Assembly (NCBI RefSeq): GCF_026262505.1
Contig: NC_067208.1
Coordinates: 19,849,962 to 19,913,961 of the forward strand
From: Trichomonas vaginalis G3
Taxonomy: Eukaryota; Parabasalia; Trichomonadida; Trichomonadidae
DNA: 64,000 bases
Reading direction: 5' to 3'
Shown here: piece by piece, positions 18,766-29,363 of the stretch
Numbering within the stretch: the first letter of the stretch is position 1
Layout: each line of letters starts with the position of its first letter
Notes under the pieces: model-generated
Databases searched by the model: none
What the model was told of the DNA's origin: nothing
The model's input: only the letters and a program-made list of their open reading frames with translations
Position numbers and translations under genes: made by a program

Positions 18766-19086
18766 ATGACGAAAACTATTGAGATAACAAACTACAACGG
18801 TCATGAGTTCAAGAATTTGTTCTTCGTTCCTCGTGAAAATACATTCTATCAGATACGAGGGAGAAAAGGTAAAGTTAGTTTGAGCGTTTATGACTACAAG
18901 CATAATGGAAAGTTTATACAAGCATATGATACAAACGGTAAGCGTGTTTCATTAGCTTTGTCAAAACTTACAGGTATAAACTATGACAGTGATTTTGACC
19001 TATATGAAGAAGAAAGTGAGTCAGAAGATTATGAGCTGTTATATGAAGCACAGCAATGGGAGGAGTTGCAATACTTTTGTAAGTGA
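18766..19086 (+). CDS. Terminal Maverick gene, conserved small protein
   Basis: 106 residues from the ATG at 18,766, which follows TTTTTATTTTGGATGTA. An upstream in-frame ATG would add an odd hydrophobic tail absent from the homologue. Clearly homologous to 32,799-33,083: both have a YN.H.FK.LFF.P segment, then F(I/V)(Q/K).YD..GK, and an acidic C-terminus. In both elements it is the last gene before the right terminal region. Function unknown. Confidence 0.65.
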   Translation: MTKTIEITNYNGHEFKNLFFVPRENTFYQIRGRKGKVSLSVYDYKHNGKFIQAYDTNGKRVSLALSKLTGINYDSDFDLYEEESESEDYELLYEAQQWEELQYFCK

Positions 19087-19292
19087 GAACGTTTATTTTT
19101 TACATTAGTGAAGTCGTTTGTGAAAACGTTAGTGAAGTGAAGTGGTTGGCGGCTTTGTAAATATTTAAGGTTAAGTTAGTGTTGTCGTTTGTGTTGCAAA
19201 ATATATGTTAACGGTTTCGTAAAGTGTCAAATTCACATATCATGGGTAAGGAGGCGCGCAGTGCCGCCGTACCCTTGATATGTATACTAACT
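19087..19292. repeat. Maverick A right terminal region
   Basis: About 200 bp matching 33,084-33,271 of remnant B: a GAGAACGTTTATTTTTT start, a GTGGTTGGCGG box, GTAAATATTTAAGGTTAAG, AAAGTGTCAAATTCACA, then a GC-rich palindrome (GGGTAAGGAGGCGCGCAGTG... to ...CCGTACCC) and a terminal ...TACTAACT. Agreement between A and B stops at this last base, which fixes the end. The inverse left copy lies outside the window. Confidence 0.75.
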
Positions 19293-19650
19293 TTCTGGAC
19301 CGACAACGGTTCAGAAAATAGGGGCGCCTTTCAAGATCTACTTGATCTTTGGGGCGTCCAATGGCGGCATACAGACTCTCATTCTCCCTAGCAAAATGGG
19401 AAGATTGAGAGATTCTGGCCGACATTGGAGCGCTGCCAAAGCATTCAGGCTATTCCTGCCTTTATTTAGGAGTACAATAATAACACACCGCATGAAGATC
19501 TCCCAATTAATCCATTAACTGGAACAAATTACACGCCAAATCAAATGTATCAGCTGAAACCGAAATACACAAATGCAGATACAGAAAGGTTGTGGCAAAT
19601 ATGGGATACAGATACAGGCATGACCGCTGTTGACACATTCACAGCGTAAT
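19293..19650 (+). pseudogene. rve-type integrase/transposase remnant hosting Maverick A
   Basis: Fragment of a DDE integrase-fold gene of a repeat family. Directly after the Maverick end it reads FWTDNGSE, typical of the second catalytic block, and further on GKIERFWPTLER and a conserved C-terminal region ending at a stop near 19,650. It is broken (about two breaks) besides being split by the Maverick. I cannot assign it to a specific LTR, Ginger-like or IS-like family. It is older than Maverick A. Confidence 0.6.
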
Positions 19651-21380
19651 AATAAACATAATTTTTAATTTCATTTTTAACAAGTTTTTTTAAATGTATG
19701 TAATGAATAATTCATTAGAATATGATAATGCACATTGTAACAGAATAGAACAATCACCAAATTCTTTTTTTTTTGAAATTAAAAAATAAAAGTAAAAAGT
19801 ATAAAGTAATCTAACCAAAAAAGATATTTAAAAGAATTTTGGAAAAAACAGAATAAGGATAATGATATTATTTTAGATACACAATCGATGTACTGAAGAA
19901 TAATCCGGTAAAATGATGATATAAAATTAGATTATTTTACAAGTAGCTAAAAGAATAAAACTATAATATAAAATAAATGAAGTTTAATGAAACAATAAAG
20001 GTTAAATAAATAATAAAGATTTTTATTTTATATCAGTATTGAGAAGAAGTAACAGCTGACACTTGGTAGACAACTTCTTTATGTCTAGAAAATTCTATCT
20101 TGCCTTTTATTTTTTTCTCGCTGTGAAACGTATTCGGTCTTTTTTTTAAAAATTAATTTTTTGTTAGAGATAAGAGCTAAAACTCGGTAAACAACTTCTT
20201 TATGTCTAGCAAATTTAACATTCGTCTCCCATTTTTATATATTTGGTTTAGAATGTTCGAAAATGCGTAATATGGTCATTAATATTAATTGAAAAGAACC
20301 TTGAATTAATTCAATCTGATCTCACAAAATACTTTAAATTACAAACTTTGTAGTTTGAATAGATAATTAGTATTAAACTCAAATAACTAGTTTATTTTTG
20401 AATAAAAATTATTTGAATTTATTCAATTTTGTGAATTTTCCTTCAAAAATCAAGTTTAAATATCTTATTTGCCATATAATTATAAATACAATGAAACATA
20501 TTCGAAATTGAAAAGAATGACTTTTTCTGTTCTTTCAATCATTCAATTTGAATTTTGCAATATTGGATTTCTCATTAAATAGCTATTAAAAACAACAAGC
20601 AATTTAACTTACATTCAAATTTATTTGTGTTATATTCAATCTTCTCAAAACTTATAATTTTCGGCTATAGCATGATTATATGCTATATAATATAATAAAC
20701 CTATAATAGTATCATTCTTTCAATTATTTGAAGAGAAAACCGAAAAAATCTATTTTCGGTCTATAACAGTTGAATGAACCAAAAAATATAAGAAAATTAT
20801 ATTGTACAACATCAAAATAGCATTTGTCATACAAAAGGAATGTGAAATTTCAATGTGTTACTAGTAAACGCTGACGATGATTAAATCAATAGAGCGATCT
20901 CCGAAGAGTTCGCAATCATAAATCAAAAGTACTCTGATTCACATCTATGGCTACAATTTTAAGATGAAATTTATCGATTTTTAAGCAATTTCCGTTTGCT
21001 CATTTATTTTTTTTTATCATATGTTACTTCAGGATTAACAGATGCCGCAGATATAAAATTAACAATTAAATGGAGCACATAAACTTAAAGAATTGATGAA
21101 TGTAAAAAGATAATATAAAACATTTTACTAATATTCGAAACAAAAAACAAATAAAATAAATTCTATAAACATAAATAAGGTAATTGGGAACTAACGAAAG
21201 CAGATGAGATGCGGAAACAATCTTTTGCCTTTGTATTTGGTTATGAACTTAATTTGAACAGAGTGATAGTATGTTTTGAATTGTTTTTGTCCCATACATG
21301 CCTTCAATCCTAAAATTTTAGTATTAGTTCGATAGAAAAAAGATCAGAAAATTTTCCGATGAAAGCGAACAATAAAGAAT
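19651..21380. other. AT-rich host intergenic region
   Basis: About 1.7 kb of AT-rich DNA without a credible gene. A ~50-bp sequence sharing ACAACTTCTTTATGTCTAG is present twice (20,040-20,105 and 20,162-20,230). Nothing else recognisable. Confidence 0.6.
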
Positions 21381-21385
21381 CACTG

Positions 21386-21607
21386 TTACTCGATAATTGC
21401 TTTTGTTGGTGGATGCTCTTCATCCTCTTCTGGCTTTTTAACAAATTTATTAATGTTATCAATGGCCTGGCGAAGAAGATCAGAAGAAAGAGGTTTTGTA
21501 ACATCAAAATCCAGCTCTCCACCATGCTCAACAATTTGAAGAGAAAGATAGTTTGCAAGGCCTTCTAAGTAATCAACTTCAGACTTTAAAGAGATTTTAG
21601 AATCCAT
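21386..21607 (-). CDS. Small host protein, hypothetical
   Basis: 73 residues from the ATG at 21,607. A TCACT initiator lies about 16 bases before this ATG (CTCTGTCACTTTTATT), the normal parabasalid arrangement, which decides the start over longer frames. The protein is helical and acidic at the end (KKPEEDEEHPPTKAIIE). No family recognised. Confidence 0.6.
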   Translation of the reverse strand: MDSKISLKSEVDYLEGLANYLSLQIVEHGGELDFDVTKPLSSDLLRQAIDNINKFVKKPEEDEEHPPTKAIIE

Positions 21608-21992
21608 AACAAAAATAAAAGTGACAGAGCAATTTATACTCATTTTTATTTTATCGCAAAATATCCATCTGCGATCATGGTAACATCTTCCCAAATAAAT
21701 ATCATCCATCAAAAATAGTTAATTCCCTAAGATTGATCTTATTTCTTATCAGAATTCTATATTACACAATATGCTTGTGGTTACTATAAGAATCGTATAT
21801 CGCAAACTTATTCTTGAACATAAAAAATAAATATAGTTTTTGTCTTTAATATTCCTTTTAAAAATGCATTTGAGATAAAAATTCATGAGCACATATGTAT
21901 GGAACACGATAGCTCGTATCAAAAACAATTGTATTGATTTATTATGCATAAAAATACATTTAATTTAAGAACTATATACAAAAACAAGAAAT

Positions 21993-23126
21993 TCATGCCT
22001 CAATAACCTCTTGAGGCTTGTATTTTGTTATCCTTTTCTTGATTTTCTTGATACGTTTTTCTTGATGAACTTCCTGTTCAATATCTGGTCGTTCTTCAAT
22101 TTTAACTGATCTTCTACATAATACTTTTCTAACTTTCTTTCTAACTTTAACTTCTGGCTCATTAACTCCTATTTGCCTTAAAGTAGATTCGAATGAGAAA
22201 GCGTCGCAAGAAATCTTTCTCTGCATTGTAGCCGGGAGTCTTAATGATGATACAGATTTATCGAAGAAGTCATCTATTCTCTTCATTGAAATGCAAGGTG
22301 CAACAAATGAAGCACTTTCCAAATTAGGAGTCTGTATAAGCCACTGGTGATGAAGCGCTTGTTCTACTGTAAGGCGCTCTTCGCTATCGACTGTCATTAA
22401 ACCCGAAATTAATGAAGCGCATTGAACCGAAAGGAAGTTTGGAATGGTATAGTCACCGTTTCTAATCTGTTCAAATAGTTGAGATTGATTTCTCTTTGTC
22501 CATGGAAGTTGTCCTGTTACCATGGCGAATAAAACAACTCCACAACTCCATACGTCGCTTGTTAAGCCGTTATAATTTTGGCCAGATATACACTCTGGCG
22601 ATGCATAACATGGAGAGCCGCATGGAGTTGATACGAGATTGTCTGGACCAACAAACCGCGATAATCCAAAATCGCTAACTTTTGGATTTCCGTATTGGTC
22701 AAGAAGTATATTTTCTGGTTTCAAATCACGGTGCGAAATTCCGAGTGAATGTAAGTATCTAACTGTATCTAATATCATTTTAATTTTCGGTTTAGCTTCA
22801 GCTTCGCTTAATCGTCCGCGATCAACAATGAACTGGAATAGCTCACCATTTGGACAGAATTCCATAACTACGTAGTAGTTTGTTTCGTCTTTAATAATAT
22901 CGATTAATCCGACTACGCCGGGGTGATGAAGCTGCTGGTTAATTCTTATTTCTTCTTCAAATCTTTCTTCTAACGAGCTACTTGAAAGTCGAGCTTTTGG
23001 AACAATCTTACATGCGTAATAAGTTTTTTGTGTCTCATGAAATGCTAGTACAACATGTGAAAACGCACCTTCACCTATAACACCTCTCAGAATGTATGGG
23101 CCTATCTTGTGCGGGATCTTCGACAT
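21993..23126 (-). CDS. CAMK-like Ser/Thr protein kinase
   Basis: 377 residues with a complete kinase domain at about 11-264: glycine loop GEGAFSHV (18-25), catalytic Lys in YACKIV (K40), HRDLKPEN (132-139, catalytic Asp134), DFG (152-154) and activation segment GSPCYASPE (170-178). It phosphorylates proteins on Ser/Thr; the closest group by motif is CAMK/SNF1-AMPK-like, greatly expanded in trichomonads. The C-terminal ~100 residues are basic, with Lys/Arg clusters (VRKKVRK, KRIKKIKKRI), and have no known domain. All key residues are present. A TCATT initiator lies about 30 bp upstream. Confidence 0.93.
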   Translation of the reverse strand: MSKIPHKIGPYILRGVIGEGAFSHVVLAFHETQKTYYACKIVPKARLSSSSLEERFEEEIRINQQLHHPGVVGLIDIIKDETNYYVVMEFCPNGELFQFIVDRGRLSEAEAKPKIKMILDTVRYLHSLGISHRDLKPENILLDQYGNPKVSDFGLSRFVGPDNLVSTPCGSPCYASPECISGQNYNGLTSDVWSCGVVLFAMVTGQLPWTKRNQSQLFEQIRNGDYTIPNFLSVQCASLISGLMTVDSEERLTVEQALHHQWLIQTPNLESASFVAPCISMKRIDDFFDKSVSSLRLPATMQRKISCDAFSFESTLRQIGVNEPEVKVRKKVRKVLCRRSVKIEERPDIEQEVHQEKRIKKIKKRITKYKPQEVIEA

Positions 23127-23711
23127 GTTGCGCTAGTAGACCGATAAAAATTAATGAAAATAATTTCTAATTTCAAAGTTATTGTTTGTCTCTAATAGGC
23201 ATTTTAATACACATTCTCAATTTTAAGATTTTGATTTTTGAATGGCTTATAATTGAAAAAATGTACGTTAAACGAGAACCCCTTTCTTAATAAAATTTGT
23301 TCTAAATATGATAGTAAATCATTCATGTTCTTTTGAATGTCAATTTTTTTACTTGTCAAAAATCAATTCCTACTCAAAAACATGTATTCAAAGTAAGTAT
23401 ATAATCAATAATAATCCATCGATATTTTGTAACTTTCGTGTGGCACTTTGAATTTTTATTTCGAAGTCAAATTCATATATATTAAGGGTTTCGTTTTGCT
23501 AAAATTGTCACTTTTATAGCATATTTGTTTTTGGATGTTTTGCGAAACCAAAAAAAAAACTATGATATACAATGTGTGTGTAAAGAAAATACTTTATTTA
23601 CTAGTTAAAAAATCATTTGGTATTGATCAAGTTATTTTTTCTGGATAAGATATTATATGGATAATTGGATAGAAAATACAATTATATAATCTTGTACCTG
23701 GTTTAATTAAG
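23127..23711. other. AT-rich spacer, host to Maverick B
   Basis: About 0.6 kb of AT-rich DNA with no gene seen. Homology to the Maverick cassette begins at 23,718; no terminal repeat is visible here, so the remnant is truncated on this side. Confidence 0.6.
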
Positions 23712-24659
23712 CTAATTGTTATGAATTCGTGAGATTCTAAACAGCTTCGTAGCTTCTATTTCTTCGCTGAGGATATCAAAAGTTTTAACAATGCCGAAGG
23801 TTTCTTTATACTTCTTCTTGACGTCAGATAGAAGGAAATCGTCAGCAGTTGGATAGTTTTTGTTCAGAAATGCTAACATGTCCATTTTATTTTCTGCTGG
23901 TTTCTCTGCTTCTTTCTTTAAGTCAGCATAGTCGTTTCTCATACGTTCTATCTCTTTGACGGAGTAGTTATATTTCCTCATTGCTGCTTTACATTTAGAA
24001 CATTGCGGATTCATTTTTGCGTTATACCTTGAAATTTGACCTGCTATAACAACTAAGGCGTCAATGGTTTTCTTTAACTCAAAAGCTGCTGGTTTTATTT
24101 GTCCATTCCATACTTTACCTCTTCTATCTTTATCTCTTATCTGCCATACACATTTTGCAACTAATGAAACAAAGTTGTCGTATGTCTTAAACTCCTCCGA
24201 TTTATATATGTCAGAGATGTTCTTATATACCATGTCGCAATCTTTGGCCATAACTTTATGGTTGCAATGATATCCTAGAAACTCATAGTTTACTTTACGT
24301 ATGAACTTCTTTATTTCTACTGAGTCAGTTGGTTTCACTTCTATTTCATCGAATTCAGGAATAGTGAGCTTTTGTTGCTGGATTTCAGGCAATTTGGGTA
24401 AATGGTCAATAATTTCCTGCATGTCATAAAGATATTCTTCATTTTCTTCATCCTGTGCGGTACAGTCTAAATTACTTGTTAAAAGTTCTTGCTTTATTCT
24501 TTGTATTTCTGTTCCAAAACTATATGAAGAAGGAATGAAGTTTTTCATCTCTACTAACATAGATGTTGGATTCATGACTAACAAGTTTGGTGCTGTTGTT
24601 GTGGACAGAGTCCCGCCGTTCGCGGCTTGAATTGTTGTTGTGCCGATTGTTGAAATCAT
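23712..24659 (-). CDS. Maverick protein of 315 residues, unknown function
   Basis: The ATG at 24,659 (MISTIGTTTIQ) is chosen because the copy at 48,407 starts the same way; a non-ATG extension is unlikely. A CSKCKAAMRKYNYS segment may bind metal, a long helical region follows, and a C-terminal segment (DDFLLSDVKKKYKETFG...LFRISRIHN) looks like a winged-helix tail similar to those following viral D5/SF3 helicases. That resemblance is inference. A near-identical, broken copy lies at 47,491-48,407. This copy holds a 24-bp GC-rich insertion (24,603-24,626) that adds eight residues in frame. Confidence 0.6.
   Translation of the reverse strand: MISTIGTTTIQAANGGTLSTTTAPNLLVMNPTSMLVEMKNFIPSSYSFGTEIQRIKQELLTSNLDCTAQDEENEEYLYDMQEIIDHLPKLPEIQQQKLTIPEFDEIEVKPTDSVEIKKFIRKVNYEFLGYHCNHKVMAKDCDMVYKNISDIYKSEEFKTYDNFVSLVAKCVWQIRDKDRRGKVWNGQIKPAAFELKKTIDALVVIAGQISRYNAKMNPQCSKCKAAMRKYNYSVKEIERMRNDYADLKKEAEKPAENKMDMLAFLNKNYPTADDFLLSDVKKKYKETFGIVKTFDILSEEIEATKLFRISRIHNN
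24603..24626. repeat. GC-rich double-hairpin mini-insertion in coding DNA
   Basis: 24 bp made of GGAC-AGA-GTCC and CCG-TTCG-CGG hairpins. The paralogous gene at 48,379 lacks exactly these bases, while its flanks match. The length is a multiple of three, so the frame is kept. Confidence 0.8.
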
Positions 24660-24742
24660 ATCTTTTATACAAAATAAAAAGTTAGAAAAAAATAAAACTA
24701 GCGTTATTTTTTCTATCTTGAGAAAATACATGAAAATTCACG

Positions 24743-24790
24743 AGGGTAGAAATGAGGGTAGAAATGAGGGTATAAATACCCATCTACCCT
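24743..24790. terminator. Palindromic hairpin, AGGGTAGA family
   Basis: Inverted repeat with arms AGGGTAGA...TCTACCCT and an inner GGGTA/TACCC pair, followed by AAAAATTATTTTTG. It lies between the 5' end of the 315-residue gene and the 3' end of the integrase piece. Confidence 0.55.
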
Positions 24791-24887
24791 AAAAATTATT
24801 TTTGTTCATTTATGTTAAAATAAATGGTACCATTAATGATATCATGACTGTTCTCGTTCATGTCTGATTTACATCTAATGAAAAAGT

Positions 24888-25590
24888 TTAGAAGAATTTT
24901 CTTATTCTTTCTGGCATATTTTTGTCTTTCCAGTACTCCCGCTCTAATGGTCCCAGATGTGTTGGCTTCGACTCTCTCAAGTTCTTAGATGGTATAACAT
25001 CTTCAACGCCTCCTTCATATCTTACTTTATAAGTGTCATCGTTTGTGTTATAGCCAAGTATTTCAATAACCACTCCTCGCTTTGCTTCGTCGATGGCTTC
25101 AGCAAGTTTGCCATTACTACTTTCAACTAATTTATGTCAAGGATAAAACGCAATAGAGTCGTCAGCAGCTTTTATAAGATATCCATTACCTTGCGTTGAA
25201 TCTACTATATAATAGTTTCTACTTAACCTTAAACGTTTCTTTGTCAACAGTTTGTCGTCAAGAACTACACGAACTTTTGTACCAGGAATGAGGGTAAATT
25301 GTGTTGAATTTCTGATATTTTGTGTTTGACTTCGTTTCTTTTGTATATACTTTTCTTCTTGTTGTTGTGTCATTGAATTTGGTGTATGTCCTGTTGTAGA
25401 ATGCGTTGAGGAATTATATACTTCGAGAAAATGTTTCATTGTTTCTTCGGTAAAGTCTCGCTCTTGATTTAAATCTCTTAGTGTCCTTATGAAGCGGTTT
25501 ATGATACCGAGTATGTTATGGTTATGGTCTTCAGTAGTGTAGTGAGTTATGTTATGCTTAATGAGAAAATCTGTGATTTCATTTCTGATG
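24888..25590 (-). pseudogene. Maverick integrase fragment (cassette copy 1)
   Basis: Near-identical to the C-terminal two thirds of the integrase at 10,331-11,416; homology stops at about 25,590. It is truncated and broken besides. It accompanies the 315-residue gene as in cassette copy 2 (47,490-49,105), but the truncation points differ. Confidence 0.85.
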
Positions 25591-28345
25591 TAAGCACTCT
25601 CATTGCGGATGCATTTAAGCTCAAGTTAATTTTTTATGATATTTTTAGAGTACGAAAGTACCAAAAGTACAAGGATTTTTTTAGAAAAAAAGGAGGATTA
25701 AAAAACCGTAATCCTCCTAATGATTATTTTAGTTAAAGTCCATCAAATATTTTTAGGATACTTTCACCAAATAATGTTTATATCAGATGAAACAGTAAAG
25801 TATTATATCTATTAAATCGTCAATGATGTAAATTGTGTATAGAATGAAATGAAGGAAGAATGTGTATATCTAATGAAATCATAAATGAAAGAATAATTTA
25901 TAAAGAAATGAAGGGAAACATTCAGCAATACTTGACTCATAGATGACAATACATTATTTTCATCATAAATGGCTTCATTTCCTCTTGAAACATATTCTAT
26001 CTCTTCATCATGAGAACTCTTGACCAAAATCCTTTCGCTGTGTTTTGTTTGCTTGTTTGCTTTATGTTTAGTCTTGACAAAGTGTTTTAAGCTCATTTCG
26101 ATGAAGTATTGACAAAGTGTTTACGTTTATGTTTGACACATTCGTTTATGTTGGTTAGTTCATGTTTAACATAGAGTTTACATTTATGTTTGACAAGGTG
26201 TTTGCGATGAAGTATTGACAAAGTGTTTACGTTTATGTTTGACAAAGTCTTTACGTTTATATCGAGGTCATTTACACCCATTTCGACATAAAGTTCATTC
26301 ATTTTCAATGAAATCCTCCATGCTAGAAAACATGTTAGAAAAGGTGTTAGAAATAACATCATAACAATAAGCTGCATTTAATGCTTAATTCAACACATTC
26401 ATTTATGTTAGTTAGTTCATGTTTTAGTTTTGTATGTAATTTCATTGACTGACTGACTGACCGAAGGAATTTATGTTGAGGTCATTTACACTCATTTCGA
26501 CACATCGCTTATGTTTGACAAATAGTTCATGTAGTTAGTTTCGTATGTAAGTCTGTTATGTAAAGTATGACGATAAAATTTTACTGACGTCGGTCAGTAA
26601 CTCACTGACGTAAGTCAAGACTTCTCTCAAAAACCTTAAAATTCAATGACTCACAACCTCCAATTTACTGATGTCATTCAGTACTTTACTGATATCATTC
26701 AAGACTTCACTGACGTCGGTCAGTACCTCACTGACGTCAGTCAGTAACTCACTTATGTTGGTCATTATTTGACTGATGTCGGTCGTGCCATTCTAGACAC
26801 CACCCATAAACAAAGTGTTTTAAGCTCATTTCGACATAGTGTATATGTTTGTGTTTGTGTTTGACATAGTGTATATGTTTGGTTTTAATGAAGTCTTGAC
26901 AAAGCATTTATGTTGTTAGCTCATGATTTCAATGATTTTGAAAGAGGTGAGAAAACATGTGAGAAACTAGGTGAGATAGCACTACTTCACTTAAACAATA
27001 TTTTCATGACTTCTTCATGAAATCCTGCATTAGCTTTTTGACATATGGTCGAGCCATTAGTGGCTCAACCACTAAACAAAGTATTTTAAGCTCATTTCGA
27101 CATGTATGTTTCTGCATGAAAGTCAATGAAAAACATGCTGAGCCATTCGAGGCTCACCCATAAAACAAAGTGTTTTAAGCTCATTTCGACACGTTCATTA
27201 GTGTTTTGAAGCAAGTGGAAGAATGTCGACAGTTGCTTTGTTTCAATGAAAATGAAGCTGCATCTCTTTTGATACAGCTATGACAAACACAAACTATCTC
27301 ATAAAAGAGACAGTACCTTTTTCACTAGTGTTTGCAGCGATGCGTGCGTCATTGCGTGCGCGCGCAGTAAATTTTCTGTCGTTCATTTTATATGGTGACA
27401 CTTGGTGACAGCAGTGACAGCAGCAAAAATAAAGCAAGAACTTTTTAAATCATATCCTCACTGAGTTCCTCAGTAAGTTCTTCTTCAGTACGTAGAACCA
27501 TCTACCTTCTCTGTATGCATTCGCATTTGTCTTTCAGCTGAAGTTGAAATGTTTTTTCTTTCATGTCTGATGGCTTACTTCTCAAAGCTTCTGAGCAAAC
27601 ACATTCAAATTCATGATGTTAGAAAACATGTGAGAAAACATGTTAGATCTAACATGCTAACATAAACATTATTTTGGATCATTTACGCTCATTACGAAGA
27701 AGTCATGACAAAGCATTTACGATGAAATCTTGACAAAACATTTACGATGAAGTCATGACAAAGTGTTTACGAAGAAGTCATGACAAAGCATTTACGATGA
27801 AATCTTGACAAAGTGTTTATGTTTAGTTTCGATGCAGTTTGACAAAACATTTACGACGAAGTTTTGACATGAAGTCTCTGAGGGTAGAAATCGTGGTAGA
27901 TCTATCTACCCTAAATAATATTTTTTAGTCATTTACACTCATTTCGACATGTAGTCTTGACAAAGCATATACGAAGAAGTCATGACAAAACATATACGAA
28001 GAAGTCTTGACAAAGTGTTTACGAAGAAGTTTATACAAAGTGTTTACGTTTAAGTTCGACAAAGTCTTGACAAAGTGTTTATGTTTAGTTTCGATGAAGT
28101 TTTGACATGAAGTCTCTGAGGTGAGAAAACATGTAAAAAAACAGGTGAGTTCGCACTACTTCACCTCAACATAATTTTTGGGTCATTTACGTATAATTTG
28201 ACAAAACATTTACGAAGAAGTCTTGACAAAGTCATAACAAAGCATTTACGAAGAACTCATGACAAAGTGTTTACGATGAAGTCTTGACGAAGTGTTTTAC
28301 GCTCATTTTGACACGTTCATTAGTGTTTGAAGCAAGTGGAAGAAT
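25591..28345. repeat. 2.75-kb repeat-rich noncoding region
   Basis: No credible gene. Contents: repeats of GACAAAGTGTTTACG / GAAGAAGTCATGACAAAG; a TGACGTCAGTCA palindrome cluster (26,580-26,790); several 55-60 bp hairpin units of the AGAAAACATGTGAG type (26,940, 27,617, 28,119), each followed by a T-rich stretch and a TCATTTACGCTCATTTCGAC-like box; one AGGGTAGA palindrome (27,881-27,912); and a GC-rich run of GCGTGCG repeats at 27,345-27,367. Short frames here are translations of the repeats. Confidence 0.7.
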
Positions 28346-28364
28346 GTCGACAGTTAGAAAGTTG
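28346..28364. repeat. 19-bp direct repeat, left copy
   Basis: GTCGACAGTTAGAAAGTTG; matches 28,456-28,474 at 18 of 19 bases. The pair flanks the tRNA-like sequence. Confidence 0.7.
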
Positions 28365-28383
28365 ACAAGATAATACCAAACAT

Positions 28384-28455
28384 GAGACCCTCGCGAGTCG
28401 AACCCGCGACCTTCACACCATATCTTCATTGTACCATACCACTGAGCTAGGGGCT
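28384..28455 (-). tRNA. tRNA-like sequence, poorly folded
   Basis: On the minus strand there is a good A box (TAGCTCAGTGG) and B box (GGTTCGACTC) for RNA polymerase III, and the ends AGCCCCT/AGGGTCT pair at 6 of 7 positions. The T stem can form only in a shifted register, and the D and anticodon stems are weak, so no anticodon can be given. It is probably a degenerate or tRNA-derived sequence. The 5' end abuts a 19-bp direct repeat at 28,456-28,474 whose partner is at 28,346-28,364. It lies in Maverick remnant B. Confidence 0.35.
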
Positions 28456-28474
28456 GTCGACATTTAGAAAGTTG
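28456..28474. repeat. 19-bp direct repeat, right copy
   Basis: GTCGACATTTAGAAAGTTG, starting at the base next to the presumed tRNA-like 5' end. Confidence 0.7.
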
Positions 28475-28573
28475 CTCGGTTCTATATGAAGTTAGTGTCT
28501 ATGTTATACAGTAATGTTAGTCATGAATGTTTGTCCTAAGTGTTGGCGTTAGTGTTGAAAAATAATGTTTGTC

Positions 28574-29275
28574 CTACATGAAGCCGTACAAGCGTTTGAA
28601 TTTGTTTATGAATAAAATTACACTCTTGTTTTCTGTATCTATCATACAAACATAAGCAGCACATGTTTTTGTAAAGTTTATATGAAGTTTTCGATAGTTA
28701 GGACCTGTATAATAATAGAATGCGTCTTCATTCTCAACATAGTAGTAGAACTCAAACGAATGCTTACCATAATCTGTTATTTCAACAGCTTCGTCAGATA
28801 TTTCATCAACGAACTCATAAACTATATCGCCATACTTGCTTTTATTTCTATTGTTTTCAGATCTAGAACACCAACGAAGGTTTGAGATTCTGTTGTCCGT
28901 TCTATCATGATTTATATGGTCTATTTCTTTCAAATTGTTTGGATTTTCAATCCACTGTTCTGCAATAATTCTATGCTTTAAATGCATTTTGTTGTTTAAA
29001 CTAAGCACAATATAACCATAATTATTTAAGCATTCACTCATAATATGTTTGTCTTTCTTTCGACGAATAGTAAAAGGATATGTCGTACAAATCTCATAAT
29101 CTTCATGATTTCTCAATGTTTCCCATTGAGTTTGTTCCCCACTAATTTCATTGACGTCTTCAATATCTTCTTCCTCACTGAACTCGTCAATATTTTCACT
29201 AGCTCCTTCTGTAATGTTTTCATCGGCATTGTCATTGACTTCTTCTGTAATGTTAGATGTTGTTGTTTCGCTCAT
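28574..29275 (-). CDS. HNH endonuclease (NUMOD4/HNH type)
   Basis: 233 residues. An acidic N-terminal third (Glu/Asp/Asn rich, ~1-48) leads into a NUMOD4-like segment (WETLRNHEDYEICTTYPFTI) and an HNH_3 core: HRIIAEQWI (His101), EIDHINHDRTDNRISNLRW (H120, N128) and SENNRNK. These free-standing or homing-type nucleases nick DNA and are common in phages and giant viruses. The C-terminal ~80 residues are unassigned. Divergent from the helicase. The start context is CTTTTTAACATTAG...ATG. Confidence 0.85.
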   Translation of the reverse strand: MSETTTSNITEEVNDNADENITEGASENIDEFSEEEDIEDVNEISGEQTQWETLRNHEDYEICTTYPFTIRRKKDKHIMSECLNNYGYIVLSLNNKMHLKHRIIAEQWIENPNNLKEIDHINHDRTDNRISNLRWCSRSENNRNKSKYGDIVYEFVDEISDEAVEITDYGKHSFEFYYYVENEDAFYYYTGPNYRKLHINFTKTCAAYVCMIDTENKSVILFINKFKRLYGFM

Positions 29276-29363
29276 GTTCTTTCACTAATGTTAAAAAGTT
29301 ATGTTGTACGAATTTTGAACAGAATTTAGAGCAGTTATGAAACAATGAAGTATTTTTACGCTA

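Larger units (their letters stand above)
1..19292. mobile_element. Maverick/Polinton A (PolB type), right-hand part
   Basis: Virus-like DNA transposon of the Maverick/Polinton family. Its left end lies outside the window. Visible parts are major capsid protein, PolB, KilA-N proteins, rve integrase, collagen-like fibre, minor-capsid candidate, FtsK/HerA-type ATPase and a right terminal region ending in ...TACTAACT at 19,292. The next bases, TTCTGG, continue the frame of an older rve-type integrase, so they may be the 6-bp target duplication; the left partner is not visible. Most long genes are open, the ATPase and one beta-rich gene are broken, and I estimate about five breaks in all. The integrase is nearly identical to the two cassette copies at 24,888 and 48,662, so it is probably young. 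Confidence 0.9.

Noticed and set aside
25812-26377. Two minus-strand frames of 94 residues
   Set aside because: They lie in repeat DNA and share repeat-derived segments; no start context or homologue.
28384-28455. Fully functional tRNA with assigned anticodon
   Set aside because: D and anticodon stems do not pair well and the T stem is out of register; only a tRNA-like call is supportable.
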